Assembly (NCBI GenBank): GCA_036971715.1
Contig: JAVHJL010000010.1
Span: 930,001-994,000 of the forward strand
DNA: 64,000 nucleotides
Reading direction: 5' to 3'
Origin: Arthrobotrys musiformis
Lineage: Eukaryota > Ascomycota > Orbiliomycetes > Orbiliales > Orbiliaceae
Of the stretch, positions 37,200 to 48,806 are shown one piece after another (the first letter of the stretch is position 1; the number at the start of each line of letters is the position of its first letter). A program made the position numbers and the translations under genes. The notes beneath the pieces were generated by a model. That model had not been told where the DNA came from, searched no databases, and was given only the letters and a program-made list of their open reading frames with translations.

Positions 37200-37850
37200 A
37201 TGCATTTCATCGGAGCTGCCGCCACTCTTCTCTCCCTCATTGGAGCCGCCTCGTCCGCTCCATCACCGGTTCCTCCGAGCAGATTTGCAACAGGCACAGC
37301 CTTCTGGCCATCCTTCAAAATCGATGGCTTAAACCAAGGTGTAACAACCTACTATGGTTACTTCTACCTCGGCAAAGATACCTCTACCATCGGCTGCGAT
37401 CCTAAAGTCGAGGGTACCCCCAAATGCGATACAATGGGATCCTCACACTGGGTAATCTGGTATTCGGGCTCAGCAATACTCGATGTCCAGGTTCCCGGGG
37501 GTCAACAGATATATATCGACTCAACTGGTGCGTTAAGGTACTCGCCTCCCGGAAAACCACTGGCCATACCACCACCTCAGGGGGTCAGAACGCTTGGGTT
37601 TAAAATTCGCCTGGGGGATGACAAGAGATTGTATTTCAGCCATAAAGATGGTTCCTTTGTCGCTTGTCCGGAGCCGGGCCAAACGGATGTTTATAAGATA
37701 CATTTGGATAATAAGGACAGGAAGTTGGAGAAGGAGAAGAAGTGTGTGCCGGTCGAGGGGTCGGGAAGGCCAACTGGGGTTCATGGAGCCTCGTGGTACA
37801 GCTACTTGACTGAACCAAAACCAAAGAAGGTTATGAAGAAGTCGGGATAG
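37200..37850 (+). CDS. Small secreted protein, weakly PhiA / IgE-binding-protein-like
   Basis: An intron-free frame of 216 residues from the ATG at 37200; the frame also stays open upstream but lacks an earlier ATG. Residues 1 to about 19 (MHFIGAAATLLSLIGAASS) form a signal peptide, probably cleaved near ASSA. The mature part has four Cys: two in GCDPKVEGTPKC, one in FVACPEPG and one in EKKCVPV, enough for two disulfides. The run of QQIYIDSTGALRYSPPG, GFKIRLGDDKRLYFSHKDGS and FVACPE resembles the extracellular PhiA / IgE-binding family of ascomycetes, whose biochemical role is not settled. No transmembrane helix or GPI signal is seen at the basic C-terminus (KPKKVMKKSG). The TATA-type promoter suggests regulated expression. 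Confidence 0.7.
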   Translation: MHFIGAAATLLSLIGAASSAPSPVPPSRFATGTAFWPSFKIDGLNQGVTTYYGYFYLGKDTSTIGCDPKVEGTPKCDTMGSSHWVIWYSGSAILDVQVPGGQQIYIDSTGALRYSPPGKPLAIPPPQGVRTLGFKIRLGDDKRLYFSHKDGSFVACPEPGQTDVYKIHLDNKDRKLEKEKKCVPVEGSGRPTGVHGASWYSYLTEPKPKKVMKKSG

Positions 37851-38590
37851 ATCTATAAACAGAGGACCAGTCAATCATTCAATGGCATAACTATGGCTAG
37901 CTGCGACTTTACATGGAGACATGGAAGCCGGACCGGTTATCGTCACACATCGAGCACTACCATCATTTTGCGAGCAACAATACTGGCGAGAATCTACAGC
38001 TACTCGGCAGAGTGTATTTCTCAGATACTTTACTGTGGTCGACGGCACACACATGCATTTGATTTGTTAAATTTGGTATTGGTTAGCTTCGGATTCTCAG
38101 ATCAAGACTGGGAACGAGACCAGATAAATATGTATTATATTATATTATCCTTCACAAAAGATTAGAGGAAAGGCTTAAGAGTTAGAATCCCGGAGTATTT
38201 GTCTACTAAGCGCTTATAAGCTTAAGCTCGAAGCTTGAATGCAGTAGCTATTGAGCAAATATTTATATATTTCTCCAAAGTCTTCTCCTTGATCGATACA
38301 TACCTAGCTACTTAAGTAGGTACATACCTAGGTAATAGTAAAGCTCTCTAGTTCTCACATGGTATACTTTGTCTGAGCTGTAGCTAGCCTACCTGGCCTC
38401 GTACCACCAGCTGGGTGCAGCTCAGACAGTCGACAGCGCAGCTAGCCGTCTCCAACCAGGAAGCCACCCGGTGCCACGTGACTCACGCGTGCTGTGTAAC
38501 GCGTCCACTTTATAACACACCCAACACACATCCTTCCCTCCTCGACCGTCACACTAACCAGTGCACCATGCCTCGACTCACGACAACATC
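37851..38590. other. Spacer and RAD1 promoter
   Basis: No gene is recognised. A perfect 12-bp palindrome CTACTTAAGTAG (38308–38319) sits between two TACATACCTA words. The 120 bp before the RAD1 start codon hold several recognisable factor sites, annotated separately. Confidence 0.5.
38475..38504 (+). promoter_or_regulatory. Composite promoter element: E-box, TGACTCA and two MluI cell-cycle boxes
   Basis: CACGTG (38475–38480), TGACTCA (38479–38485), ACGCGT (38485–38490) and a second ACGCGT (38499–38504) overlap or adjoin within 30 bp, 87 bp before the RAD1 ATG. ACGCGT is the MBF (MluI cell-cycle box) site that drives G1/S genes in yeasts. TGACTCA is the Gcn4/AP-1 site. Occurrence of the words is direct; use of them is inference. 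Confidence 0.6.
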
Positions 38591-39880
38591 ATGACCCAAG
38601 ACCCCACCCCTTCCGCCGCGGTCTCCGGCCCCGTCTTCTCAGCCATATCATCCTCCACTCGCCACATCTACGACTTGCTAAAATGTATAGGCTTCATGCC
38701 TATCGCGAGCGTCAGCATCTCCGCCGACAACATCCGCTTTTCAGTCGAGGATTCGCATTCCATGCAGGGTGTGTATTACACCCCGATTCTCTACATTTTT
38801 GGCAGTTAAAAATGGGTATTGACGAAATTGGATGGGTGGATTGTAGCCAATGTCTGCTTAACTCCTGACCTGTTCTCATCATACAACTACACACCCTCAT
38901 CCGTGAACCCGGACTCAGCAGCAGGAGCCGCTCCACCATCCTCCGCCGAACAATTCAATCTAGAATCCGAAGAAGAGAATAACGTAAAATTTCAAATCTC
39001 GTTATCGGCGTTATTAGAATGTCTACAGATATTTGGCGCGGATGGGAGTAATATCGGTGGCAGCGGTGGGATTAATAATAACCGACAAGGCGGTGGAGTA
39101 TCTGGACGGGATAACGTACCTTTTGGTCGACAAGGAGGACCGGTATTCGGGAATCCAAATTTATTCGAGCAGAACAGTTTGAGGTTGCCGGGGACTTGCA
39201 GGTTTGTTTATCAGGGGACTGGGTTTCCGTTGTCTATCATGTAAGTCCCCCTCCCACTAACATAACCTCCACCCAAGCTTGTTTTTAACGATGGGTGATA
39301 ATATAGACTAGAAGATGCCGGCGTAACCACAACCTGCCACTTAACAACCTTCGTGCCCCCTTCATCAGTAGACCTAATCCCCTTCAACCGAACAACACTA
39401 ACCCACAAAATCATCCTAAAATCCGCCTTCCTCCACGACGCCCTCCTAGAACTCGACCACCTCTCTCCAGAAACCCTAATCTACTCCATCTCCCCACCCC
39501 CAAAACGTCCAAACTTCTCGTTATCAGCAACGGGAATATTGTCATCCGCAACTATAGACTTTTCAGCGAATAATAAAGTCGTGATGGAGACGTTTTTGGT
39601 GCATGAGGAGTTCGTGGGGAGGTATAAGTTTGGACTTGTGAGGAAGGCTATGAGGGCTATGGGGGTTGCGAGTAAGGTTAGTTTGAGGGGTGATGGAGAG
39701 GGGGTGCTTAGTATGCAGTATCTTGTTGAGGTTGGGGAGAAGGGCGCTGCGCCTACTTTTATTGATTTTAGGTTTTTGCCGTTGAATCATGATGAGGATT
39801 ATGAGGATGAGAGAGGGGAGGATGAAGGGGGGTATAGTGGGAGGGATGAGGATGATGATGGGGATGAGATGATGGAGTAG
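38591..39880 (+). CDS. RAD1: RAD1 checkpoint clamp subunit (9-1-1 complex)
   Basis: Exons 38591–38768, 38847–39240 and 39307–39880 encode 381 residues. The PCNA-like fold of Rad1 is recognised by FSAISSSTRHIYDLLKCIGF, SVSISADNIRFSVEDSHSMQ, FQISLSALLECLQIFGADG, then CRFVYQGTGFPLSIILEDAG across the second intron and KIILKSAFLHDALLELD. Rad1 with Rad9 and Hus1 forms the clamp loaded at damaged DNA to start checkpoint signalling. Two parts are longer than in yeast proteins: a Gly/Asn-rich loop in the middle (GGSGGINNNRQGGG) and a strongly acidic C-terminal tail from about residue 350. The start chosen is the ATG that is in frame; an ATG at 38568 is in another frame. All intron phases agree. Confidence 0.92.
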
Positions 39881-41004
39881 AGGAGTTTCACGGGTTAAAC
39901 TTTGCTTTGATTTATTTTCTGTAAATAGAATATATTTGCTGGATTCCCATTGGGGAGGCTAAATTTATAGAGAAATCTACGATCCCTATCACAAGATGCC
40001 TAGTATGGCTTCCCAAGACGTGCTGTATGATGGTTGGTGGAGTAGAGTTATATATATTTTTCAAACCATCCCAGAACACCAAAGAAAAGAGAAGAAAAGT
40101 TCATTCTCCAAAAACAACGAATGGGAATTGTCATTTAAGTGAGAAAAAAAAAAAAAAATCTCCTCGAGGAGCCCTCAGTTATATATATATCATAGAGCTC
40201 ATTAAAAGGATGCTCTTTCCATCCGTATCCTCCCTTTCCTCCCCGAGAATCTGGCCCTATTGCCAAAAATGGGGTTGACAGAATTTACAAAAATTTACAA
40301 AAACAATATACACAATTGAAAAAAAAGCCAGAGCCGACAAAATAATAAAGACTCAAGATGGAAAGGATCCGAGGCTGTACATGATGGCTTTTTTTTGGGT
40401 AGGTTATTCGCCGTTCGCGCCTGCAATAAATTTGTAAGAAGCATTGAGACAAAAAGCAACATTGAACTCCGGGCAGCAGAGAAAGGGGACAAAAAAGATA
40501 TTATACATGCGTCGAATAGGGTGAACGGAAAAGGAAAGGTGCTATGTGCGGAGACGATAGCTAAGGAGAAAAAAGGTACTGAAAAACAAAATAAAAAACA
40601 AATTCGACATATAAGTTCGAGAACTGCCATTTGTAAGCCCTGAGCAGAAAACAATCGCCACAAAAAAAAACAAGAGAGTCTGGTACCCAGAAAAACAAAT
40701 TCCCAACGATGACTGTCTGAAGCAAGTGTTGCGAAGGGGTTGCATCGAGCAAAGATGGCTGGAGGCCGTTGAGGTGGGTGGGAGGAATATTGGATGATTA
40801 GATAAAAATAACAGCTCGAAGAAGAGGCCATGTCGTTCCGAGGTCGTTAATTATATATATTAGGTTGCAGGTCTTGTAGAGAGGGGAGTATATACGGTGA
40901 ATTTCTTTCATAAATGTCGTGAGGAGTAGAGAATAGCAATTGAAGCTCTTCCGTCTTTCTTCTTCTGTCCCTCGCACCGTCTGTTCCTAGGCAGTCGATG
41001 CCTT
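39881..41004. other. Spacer between RAD1 and the Zn2Cys6 gene (convergent ends)
   Basis: Both flanking genes end here. The sequence is A-rich on the plus strand (40140–40160, 40310–40330, 40560–40600, 40655–40675), with TATATATATAT at 40181–40191. It probably holds the two 3' untranslated regions. No gene is seen. Confidence 0.45.
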
Positions 41005-43985
41005 CTAACTAGGAGGCCAAGGATCGAAAAACCCGCCTCCCGTCCCACTTCCCGTTCCATCCCCGAAGAAGTTCTCTGAACTAGTTCCACCGCCGAGGAA
41101 GTCTGGGAACCCGGGGAACCCATTAACCCCTATACCTTCGATCCCGATCGAGATCCCAAAACCAAGCTCACCCATTCCAAAAGCACTCATATCCAAACCG
41201 TTGCCTAGCCAGTTTTCATCGAGCGGAGTGTTATATATTTGGTTGACGCCGTCGAATCCCAGATTGCCGAAGCCGCCACCGTCAATGTTCATCATATTTG
41301 AATTTTGCTGCGCCGATTCTTCGGTTGTGGTTGCCACGTCGCTGAGCATGTGAAGGGGAGTGGGCGCATCGTTAAGAGTATCGCTAGTTGGTTGTGGAGT
41401 TTCCGCGGCGCCGGTAGTGCTGTGCGGTGTAGGAGCGTGCATCGAAGTGGATATATCGTTCAGTGAACGGTATGGCAAGGATGGGGTGACAGGTGTAGAT
41501 GAGAATGCATTTCCTTCTTGTTTCCGGGTCGGTTCGACTTTTGGACCCGGGCTTGGTGGGACTACTACTGATTGTCGTCGTGCGCCTTTGTTTCCTACCC
41601 TCTGCTGGTATTGGTACCAGTGATTCAACATCGTAAGTATCATGAAGAACTTGGTGGCGGGTTTGCTCCTGTCATCGGCCGAGGCGGCTTTTAGTAATGC
41701 TAATAGCTTTTCGAAGTAATAGTCGAGCTTTAGCTGTGGTTTATCGATTACTTTGCCGAGTTCAGAATTTGCAGCCGAGGCGGAGAAGTATATTTTGATG
41801 AGAAGGACGATGGAGTAAGCCACCCGGGCGAAAAAGAGTACAGGGACGCAGCGGAGCTCGTCGACAGTAATGTTTAGGAACCCGTCGAGAAGGCCGTGTG
41901 CGGAGGATAGGCAACTAAAGAGGGCATGAATGTGGGTTTGCGTAAGCTGCGGCATCGAGCCTGGTTTGACGCTGTCAGGCTGGCGAATTAGCCTTTCCGT
42001 TATAAAAGGCGGTCTGAAGTCCTCTGTTGAATGGTCGCCATGCAATGCAACCTCGTGCATGAACAGGGACAAAGTATAACTCGCCAGTCGTACGGTCTTG
42101 GTTTCGCAGTCCGGAGGTAGATTCTTCTCCCACTCTTCCAACTGCCGTTCGAATCCTTTGAGGGCGAATTGTATCCTTGTTTCTGCAAGGTTCACTTTCG
42201 CAACTGAGTCCTCGTAGCCGAAGGCAATCCCTACTTCTTCGGTTATTCTTTGAAGTTTAACCCATTGGCATATAATCCTATCGTGCAATGTAGCTTCCGG
42301 AGACTTTTCGATAAACTCGACACACTCTCCCATATAGGCTGAGTATCGAAGAAGATTAGGCCGCCGTAGAGACATCGCAACGCTAAACAAAGGTGCAATT
42401 AGCAGATGGCGCTCTCGGTAGTGATATATTTGGTGGAAACTTACTTTGAACACATCCAATAGCATGTCAAATATGTCCGCCTGGATTCGAGAGTTCCAGG
42501 GTCTGGTAGCCACGTCTTCTTCCAGCCCTGTAGCTCTTTTGGGATCCCCTTTTCTTTCGTTTCTGGATTCATCATTAGGTGGAGTCTATTTAAAGTAGAA
42601 CAGTCGTTTGAGATGCTGGCACCACCTCCGCCTAACCAAGGTATTCTTGGTCTACCACCCCTATGTGGCTTGTTTATTCCGCAATCGATAGCCATGACCG
42701 CAGCTATGTGTGTGAGTTGGTAGAATTTTAGTTCTTCGAATTGGTCCGGCGGGTAGTACCAAAGGGTCGCAATGTTTAGGACTTGGATGATTTCTAGACT
42801 TTTCTCGCCATTTATGATTACTCGGTCTGCTATACCGCGGATTACTTCTTTGTTTAACAGTCGATTCAAGTCTGGGTCGAATATCGCCGACGCCGCCGCG
42901 AGAATAGCTAGAAATAGGAAGGGTTTTTGTTTCCGGACTTCCTGGGCTGTCGTTCCAGTTGGGAAAGTGACGGCGGGGAAATGAGGCGCGAGATTATCGT
43001 TATAATGATTGAACATCCGGCTCGCCAGCTCCATAGTAATAAGCTTCCTATCGATAACATCCATATCACCAGATCCCTGGGCTGGAGAAGTGATGGAGCT
43101 AGGATCAGTTTCTGGCGTTGGCATTCTATGTCGAGCGTGATGATGCTGCCGCGGAACCGCGAATTGGGGTCTCGGAGGAGCCGATGCAGATGTCAGATGT
43201 TCCATCCTCGCGCCACCGAACATTGACGAAGAAGTAGCCTCGGTCGTCACGTCCTCCATATGATCGTGGGCGGAGCTGCTCCGCCGGCTGTCCCCAGCTG
43301 CTGCTGCATCCTTGCTCATCAGTCTCTGGCGTTTAGATTTAGACTCACGGTATTCAGAATCTCCTGTTGAAAAAACATGAGGCATAGACCCTGTGCGGAT
43401 TTGGGAGTGCTTTCGAGATCTAGTACCGTCTTCGGGATCGGATAACTCGGTGTCGCTGTCTGCTGGGAACTCGCGAAGGGGTTCGCGGTCATGTTCTCCT
43501 TGTCGTTTAGCGTTCAGTGTCGCTGTGAGCTTATCGATCTTGCGCTCGAGCTCTGCCACTCTGGAGTCCGTTCGTTTTTGCCTCTTCCTCGTCGGAACAG
43601 TGAAGATGCATTCTCGACGTGCCTTCGCACAGCGACGGCAGCTGCCTTCTGGATTCGCGAGATCCGGCTCACATCTGACCTTTAAGGACCGACAGGACTC
43701 GCAGGCTCTCGTCCGCTTCTGATCCTGAGCCGAACCAGCAGCAGCGGCAGTATTGCCAACGTTCGACGAACCACCCTGCTGACTATCCGGAGTCGCGTTG
43801 GCACTGTGGAATGCCTCAGGAGAAACACCGGAGCCGGAAGGCCGATATGGTGTCGAAAAACTAGCCATAGACCTCGCTGTGCTCGCGGAACTCGGGCTCA
43901 CCATATCCGCGGCCGCCGACCCCAAGCGTGGCTCTATGTGCGAGTTGCAAACGTTCTCGCTGTCAACGGGACTGAACAGCAGCAT
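41005..43985 (-). CDS. Zn(II)2Cys6 fungal transcription factor
   Basis: Two exons (43985–42445 and 42382–41005) separated by a 62-bp intron (donor GTAAGT, acceptor TTTAG) give 972 residues from the first in-frame ATG. The binuclear zinc cluster lies at about residues 93–121: CESCRSLKVRC, then C after ten residues, RRC and six residues to the last Cys (CX2CX6CX10CX2CX6C). A basic linker (TRKRQKRTD) and coiled coil (SRVAELERKIDKLTATL) follow, which fits dimeric binding. The middle region with ESRRTYLTCYWMCS and the spliced VAMSLRRPNLLRYSAYMGEC is the usual fungal regulatory domain. The C-terminus is Gly/Asn/Phe-rich. The target pathway cannot be read from this. The same frame is open a further 62 codons upstream, to 44171 and beyond, without an ATG, so an upstream exon with the true start is possible. 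Confidence 0.88.
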
Positions 43986-46900
43986 CGAGTCGTCACCGCC
44001 ATCTCCTTTGTCAAGAAAGTATGCACGCCCACCGCCCCGGAGTGTTCCGGGAGGGTCCTGGGAGTGCAAGACTCCAGAACCCTTACCGTTGTTCCCGCGT
44101 CCCGCCGTGGTGAAGGACTTGACTTGTGAAGACCGTTCGGTCGGAGAGGACGGTATTACACCGACCGACAAGATCTTAGGTTTGAAATGAAAATGGAGGG
44201 TCGGGGCAGCAATAGACCCGTGAAAGACTAACTAAGTGCCTAGGAGAACAATGGTACTGTGCTACCCAGGCCTGATAGATGGTGATTATGTCAGCATATA
44301 AGCATTTTGGTGCATGAGGTGGAAAATAAGCTTGGAGATAGTGTTTTACAACTACCACTCCAGTAAAGTCAAGACACGAGACAGGCAACCTGCCCCCAAA
44401 AATAAAATAAACAAAAAAAAACTCAATACGAAAAAAAAAAATACGAAAAACGGAAAGAAAGAAAGAAGGATTCGGGATTTTTGCTTAATAAGTCGGCCCG
44501 GCGGGCGAGGCTCGGTCAATATAAATGTCCGTTTTGAGGGAACCCCAGGAGGGAAAGGACAGAATTTTTATCATATGAGAGATAATAATATGCGGAACTC
44601 ACCAGGCCAGAAAAAAATAAATATCTGCGAAAGAAAGAAAGAAAAAAGTATGATTCACATTTGCATAGACCTTGCTGCGCAGGAACAGGATATAATCGGA
44701 CTTTGTGACGACTAAATCCCCGACGCTGTGGTTATGCACCCGAGTCCGTAGGCCAATTTTACGGTTCGTTCCTAAGCCTCTGTGTTCCGAACCCGAACGA
44801 GCTGGGCTGGTTCCAACTGGTCGCCTATTTAAATGGCAGGTATCTTTTCGGTTCAGAGAGATGTGAAGGGGGTGGAATCGATTCCTGGATTTGGAGATTA
44901 TCAAAGAGAAAAAAAAAAAAACTGGCTGCGGTACAGACGCAGTGCGGATTTGCTTCGCTTATGAAATACTATTGGGACTTGAGAGGGCCTCGTACACTCG
45001 AGGGGGTCGCATTCGATGTACTGCAATGAGGGAGAAAATAGAAATAAAAAAATAGAAATAACGGATGGGGCCGAGATTGAGATTGATTGAACGGTCCTGT
45101 TTCGAGGATACAATGCTGGCTGGATGAAACGGACGGGCAAACGTTGCAAACTGGGGGCACAGTACACAGGACAATGCGAAGCAAAGCAATTGCGGAGTGC
45201 CCTTGCTTTCTTCTCCTTCTCTATCTCTTCTTCCTTTTATTATTTTTTCTTCTTCGGCGGACGATACAAATCTGATAGTGTGCTGTCCCGGGGGGGGGGC
45301 TCCGCGACGTCGACCAGGTTCGGATTGATCGATTGACTGATTGATGGATCGATTGGACTGGACTGATGGGAAAAACTAAGTAAAGAAAAGCTGCGATGCG
45401 AGCTCGACGGACATCAAAAAAGTTGGATCGATTCTGGTTCTAGTTCTGGTTCTGGTTCTGGTTTTTGACTCAACGCTAACAGGGGGACTAATGCAGCATA
45501 GCTGGAAATGCTTCCTTTTTTCCACTCAAACGCTGGCCGGGATGCTATAAGCTTCGTTGCTTTAGGTCATAAGCCGCTTCCCTGTTCGGAAAACGATATT
45601 ATCAAGTATGCGAAGTATGCACAGCATGTGCAGCACGATCCGGCGCAAGTTATGGAGCACAGGTTAGCTATTGTTATTGTTGCAAGGGAGTCAGCAAGGC
45701 CGCCTCAAAGGGGTCAGATTATCAGTCTGGCGAAGCCTCGAGCTCGTCCGGAAAACCTCCAATCAGGCTGCGAAAGGGGGCGTGCGTACGACTTTGGCTG
45801 TGTTGCGTATGTAATCCACGCGGGCCATGGCAAGATGAAGCAGATAAATGCGCGGCCTGGGCAGGATTTGAAGGGTTCGATTATCGAGATAGCATGGAAG
45901 ATTGGGTAACATTCGGCATGGCTAACGTTAAACTAACCCACGCGAGCTATTGTTCAGGAAAGCCTTGCCCCGGATAGTAGAGCGCTCATTTTTTTATTAT
46001 TATTACTGTTGTCGGAGCCGAAAGGCACCGTCCTCTTGCGGTTACGCAGCTTCTCGAATGGAAATATATCAACTGACTCGCCAAAAATCCGCTCTGGGAC
46101 ATTCGAGCTGCAACTGGTATTCGTCACAGCGGACGAGGCAGCTATAGCATCAAATCACATTAACATTGCACAAGTACTTCCACAAGTCCACAGATACATA
46201 CATTTCCCGGGCGTGTATGTATCCGCATATGCATACAATGATGCCCCTAGGTAAACCCGCCGAAAAGTTCCAAAATTATAATTTAATCACACGGGAAACA
46301 CTTACGTACGGATTATTAAGATACTCGCTATACTTCTTCAGAAGCCCATGGGCGGCAATATACATACTGTCTACACAGGACGAGACATTTGGGAAAAGAG
46401 GACACAGTTTTACGCACAATGCACTCATGCGTGGCTTACTATTCCCTTGAGCTTTGACTCGAGCAAAATAAAAAAATAAAAAATGATCCGAATTTGAAAG
46501 TAGAAAGCTTCGATGACGACTTCAATTCGTCCGTTCCCTCAAAAAAGTATGCATCAATGGCATGCCTAAGCTAACACTCACCCGGCTGGCTTACAAATGA
46601 ATACAGGCCTGAGAAACAGGGACCAGCATTGTTGGATTCCCAGTGCGGCACTTCGCATTCAGAAACAAATTGAAAGCTCCGTACTCCGTATTTCTGACTA
46701 AGGCAATAACACCAACCCTTAAGATATATGGAAACTTCAGGAAACAAGACAAGGACAAGACAAGATAAGAACTTGGGGAAGGAGAACAAGAAGGAGAATA
46801 GGACACACTGGCTCACGGGAATGGATAGGTTCCTGCTTCACGTTATCAATCACGGAACCTACCGCCGTCTGCAGGATACATTTAATGCAATCCTATTCAT

Positions 46901-47573
46901 CCCAGGCGCTCATGTGCCCAATATATCCAACAAATGCTCGCCAAACCCGGTCCCCTTGAAGCAGGAAGCAGGAAGCAAGCAGGATAATAGCAAGTTAAAC
47001 GGGAAATGCACCGACGGTAGGCGAAATTGGGGTGGCTTGCTCCCATGTTGGCTGCTTACATGAGAGGGAAGAAACAATGCCCGTGTTCCACGTCCCTTAA
47101 CGCCTTTTCGGCCGGAAGAAGGAGAACAAAGTAACTCCGAGTGCTCCGAGTTCCCTTACCTGATAAAACCCACTAGGCTGTGGATCTGCGCAAGTGCAGG
47201 GTGCAGCAGTGATCCGGGCTAGCGTTCGTGAAGCCCCTGTTCTATTGGGCGAGAACTGCCTCATGGCGCCTGGTATGCCGAGGCAGGTTATGAAGCTCCG
47301 TAAGCTTGTTTTGATGTCGGGCGTCCGTGGACTGCGGGGCTTTGGAGGGGCACAAAGATGTGTTGCGGTGATGTTGAAACTTCTGTTCAAAGAATAGAGC
47401 GTAGTCTCGAGAGTACCCCAAAACGTACATACGTATAATTCAAGCACAAGCTACAGCTATAACTATCCTGCATCACCTGAAGACTTGGTGATAATAGCCC
47501 AAACAATCAAAGCAAACCACCGTTCGTGCAGCAGGAGACAGCCACGAGACTGTCACGCTGGCTGAAGGCCAAG
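43986..47573. other. Gene-free spacer
   Basis: The left end may hold an undetected first exon of the Zn2Cys6 gene on the minus strand. A-rich tracts lie at 44399–44470 and 44625–44645. A G-run (9 bp) is at 45291–45299, and TTCTGG/TTCTAG repeats at 45432–45465. One ATG-started frame of 133 codons (45508–45909) has no recognisable features. No RNA gene is seen. Confidence 0.45.
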
Positions 47574-48077
47574 ATGTCGTCAGCAATCAATGCTTCCACC
47601 ATCCAGGAAATCATGAACGCGTCAACTGCTTCGACACCCCTCCAACCTAACGATACGCCTTATCCAATCTTCACTAGATCCTCGCAGAAGGAAATCGACT
47701 CCATCCTCACGGCAGCCACTGTTCTCGGCTTCTCAGACAAATTCCTCATCACAATCACCCAATCAGGCCGGTTATCCCAGTGGTTTCAGGTACCGTTGGA
47801 CGCCGCCCATCCTGCCTTCCTGGAAGCGAAGTCCACAGCCGACGACGACGGCCTGTTGCCACTTACACATCTTACACCAAAGTGTCTGCTCGGCGCAAGT
47901 ACTCCTGAAAGACAGGCCCAGGGACAACTTTACGCTGTGCAACTGGCCAGCCTGTTAGCAATGAGAAATATCAGGGAGACTAGGACCGTGCTAGTGGGAC
48001 TGGGCTTCGACCGGGCGGAGCATACGAGCGATACCTTCCTGGAAACTTTGGAGCTTGTCGGTAGTTGTCTGCCGTAG
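47574..48077 (+). CDS. Proteasome assembly chaperone 3-like protein (POC3/PSMG3 family)
   Basis: An uninterrupted frame of 167 residues from ATG 47574; the frame is open upstream but has no earlier ATG. The segment FSDKFLITITQSGRLSQWFQ followed by VPLD, then LLPLTHLTPKCLLGAS, and the helix QLYAVQLASLLAMRN with TRTVLVGLGFDR fit the compact alpha/beta fold and the order of strands in fungal members of the PAC3 family. PAC3 pairs with PAC4 to promote assembly of the 20S proteasome alpha ring in the cytosol and is released before maturation. There is no signal peptide or membrane helix. It is followed by a tRNA gene 624 bp downstream in the same direction. The assignment is from pattern memory and not from an alignment. 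Confidence 0.75.
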   Translation: MSSAINASTIQEIMNASTASTPLQPNDTPYPIFTRSSQKEIDSILTAATVLGFSDKFLITITQSGRLSQWFQVPLDAAHPAFLEAKSTADDDGLLPLTHLTPKCLLGASTPERQAQGQLYAVQLASLLAMRNIRETRTVLVGLGFDRAEHTSDTFLETLELVGSCLP

Positions 48078-48700
48078 TAATAGTAATATATTATTAAGAA
48101 ATTCAATTATACTCCGAGCCATACACACTCGAGTACTCGTTGCACAAGCCTTTTTACAAGCCTTGCGGTGCAGGATCACAGGGTTCAAATTCCGCGGGAC
48201 TGTTATTCGAGAAGCCGGAATCGCTAGGATAGAGCCACTATAACTTCTGTGACTAATCTGCGGAGTCGCCGAAGGTGGCTGTGAGCCGTTAAATTGGAAT
48301 CTTAATATCACGAAGGTTTCGATTAATTCAAGAAAAATGGGAAACCAAACACGAAAGGAAAAGAAACGAAAGCAAAAAAACTATAATGTCAAAACTAAGA
48401 AGATAGGGTCATGGAAGTTCGGAATGGCCTCTACCCGTATCTTAATATACCATCATCAACGTCATCAGCGTTTTGTAAAATTAAATTTCAATTATGGAGC
48501 CCACGAGGCCAGCCGAAATGACCGAGAGACTAGACAGTTCTCGGTCGCTTCGGGTGGTCCGCAGTGCTGCAACAGGCCCACTTTGTTCTCAGTCCCATGA
48601 CATATATATATCGAACCAAGCAATAAATCCCTCCCCGCACAGCCTCCACTCCTCCTGGAGGTCGTTTATACTCCATCGAGGATGCCTGAGACATAAGTTT
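48078..48700. other. Spacer upstream of the tRNA gene
   Basis: Holds the probable 3' untranslated region of the preceding gene and an A-rich patch (48330–48400). A GGTTCAAATTCC word near 48183 looks like a T-loop but has no matching acceptor or D arm. No gene is recognised. Confidence 0.45.
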
Positions 48701-48806
48701 GCTGCTATGACCGAGTGGTTAAGGTGTGAGACTTGAATTGACTGGTCCGTCCGGTTGTAGATATCTCATGGGTTCGCCCGCAGAGGTTCGATCCCTCTTG
48801 GCAGCG
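48701..48806 (+). tRNA. tRNA-Ser(UGA) with a 25-base intron
   Basis: The acceptor stem pairs GCTGCTA (48701–48707) with TGGCAGC (48799–48805), and G 48806 is the discriminator. The D arm reads ACCGAGTGGTTAAGGT. The anticodon stem TGAGA/TCTCA flanks a loop with anticodon TGA (48734–48736). An intron of 25 bases (48738–48762) sits one base 3' of the anticodon, the canonical place. A long variable arm (TGGGTTCGCCCG) marks a class II serine tRNA, and the T arm is AGAGGTTCGATCCCTCT. The mature length is 81 bases. It decodes UCA, and possibly other UCN codons. Confidence 0.95.

Noticed and set aside
42441..42513. Possible separate start for the C-terminal half of the Zn2Cys6 protein
   Set aside because: The 62-bp intron with GTAAGT donor joins the two halves in frame and restores the conserved SRRTYL…SLRRPNLLRYSAY segment, so one gene is the better reading.
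45508..45909. ATG-started open frame of 133 codons
   Set aside because: No recognisable motif, no clear splice partners, isolated in a spacer; length is within chance.
48150..48210. T-loop-like word GGTTCAAATTCC
   Set aside because: No D arm, anticodon stem or acceptor stem can be built around it.
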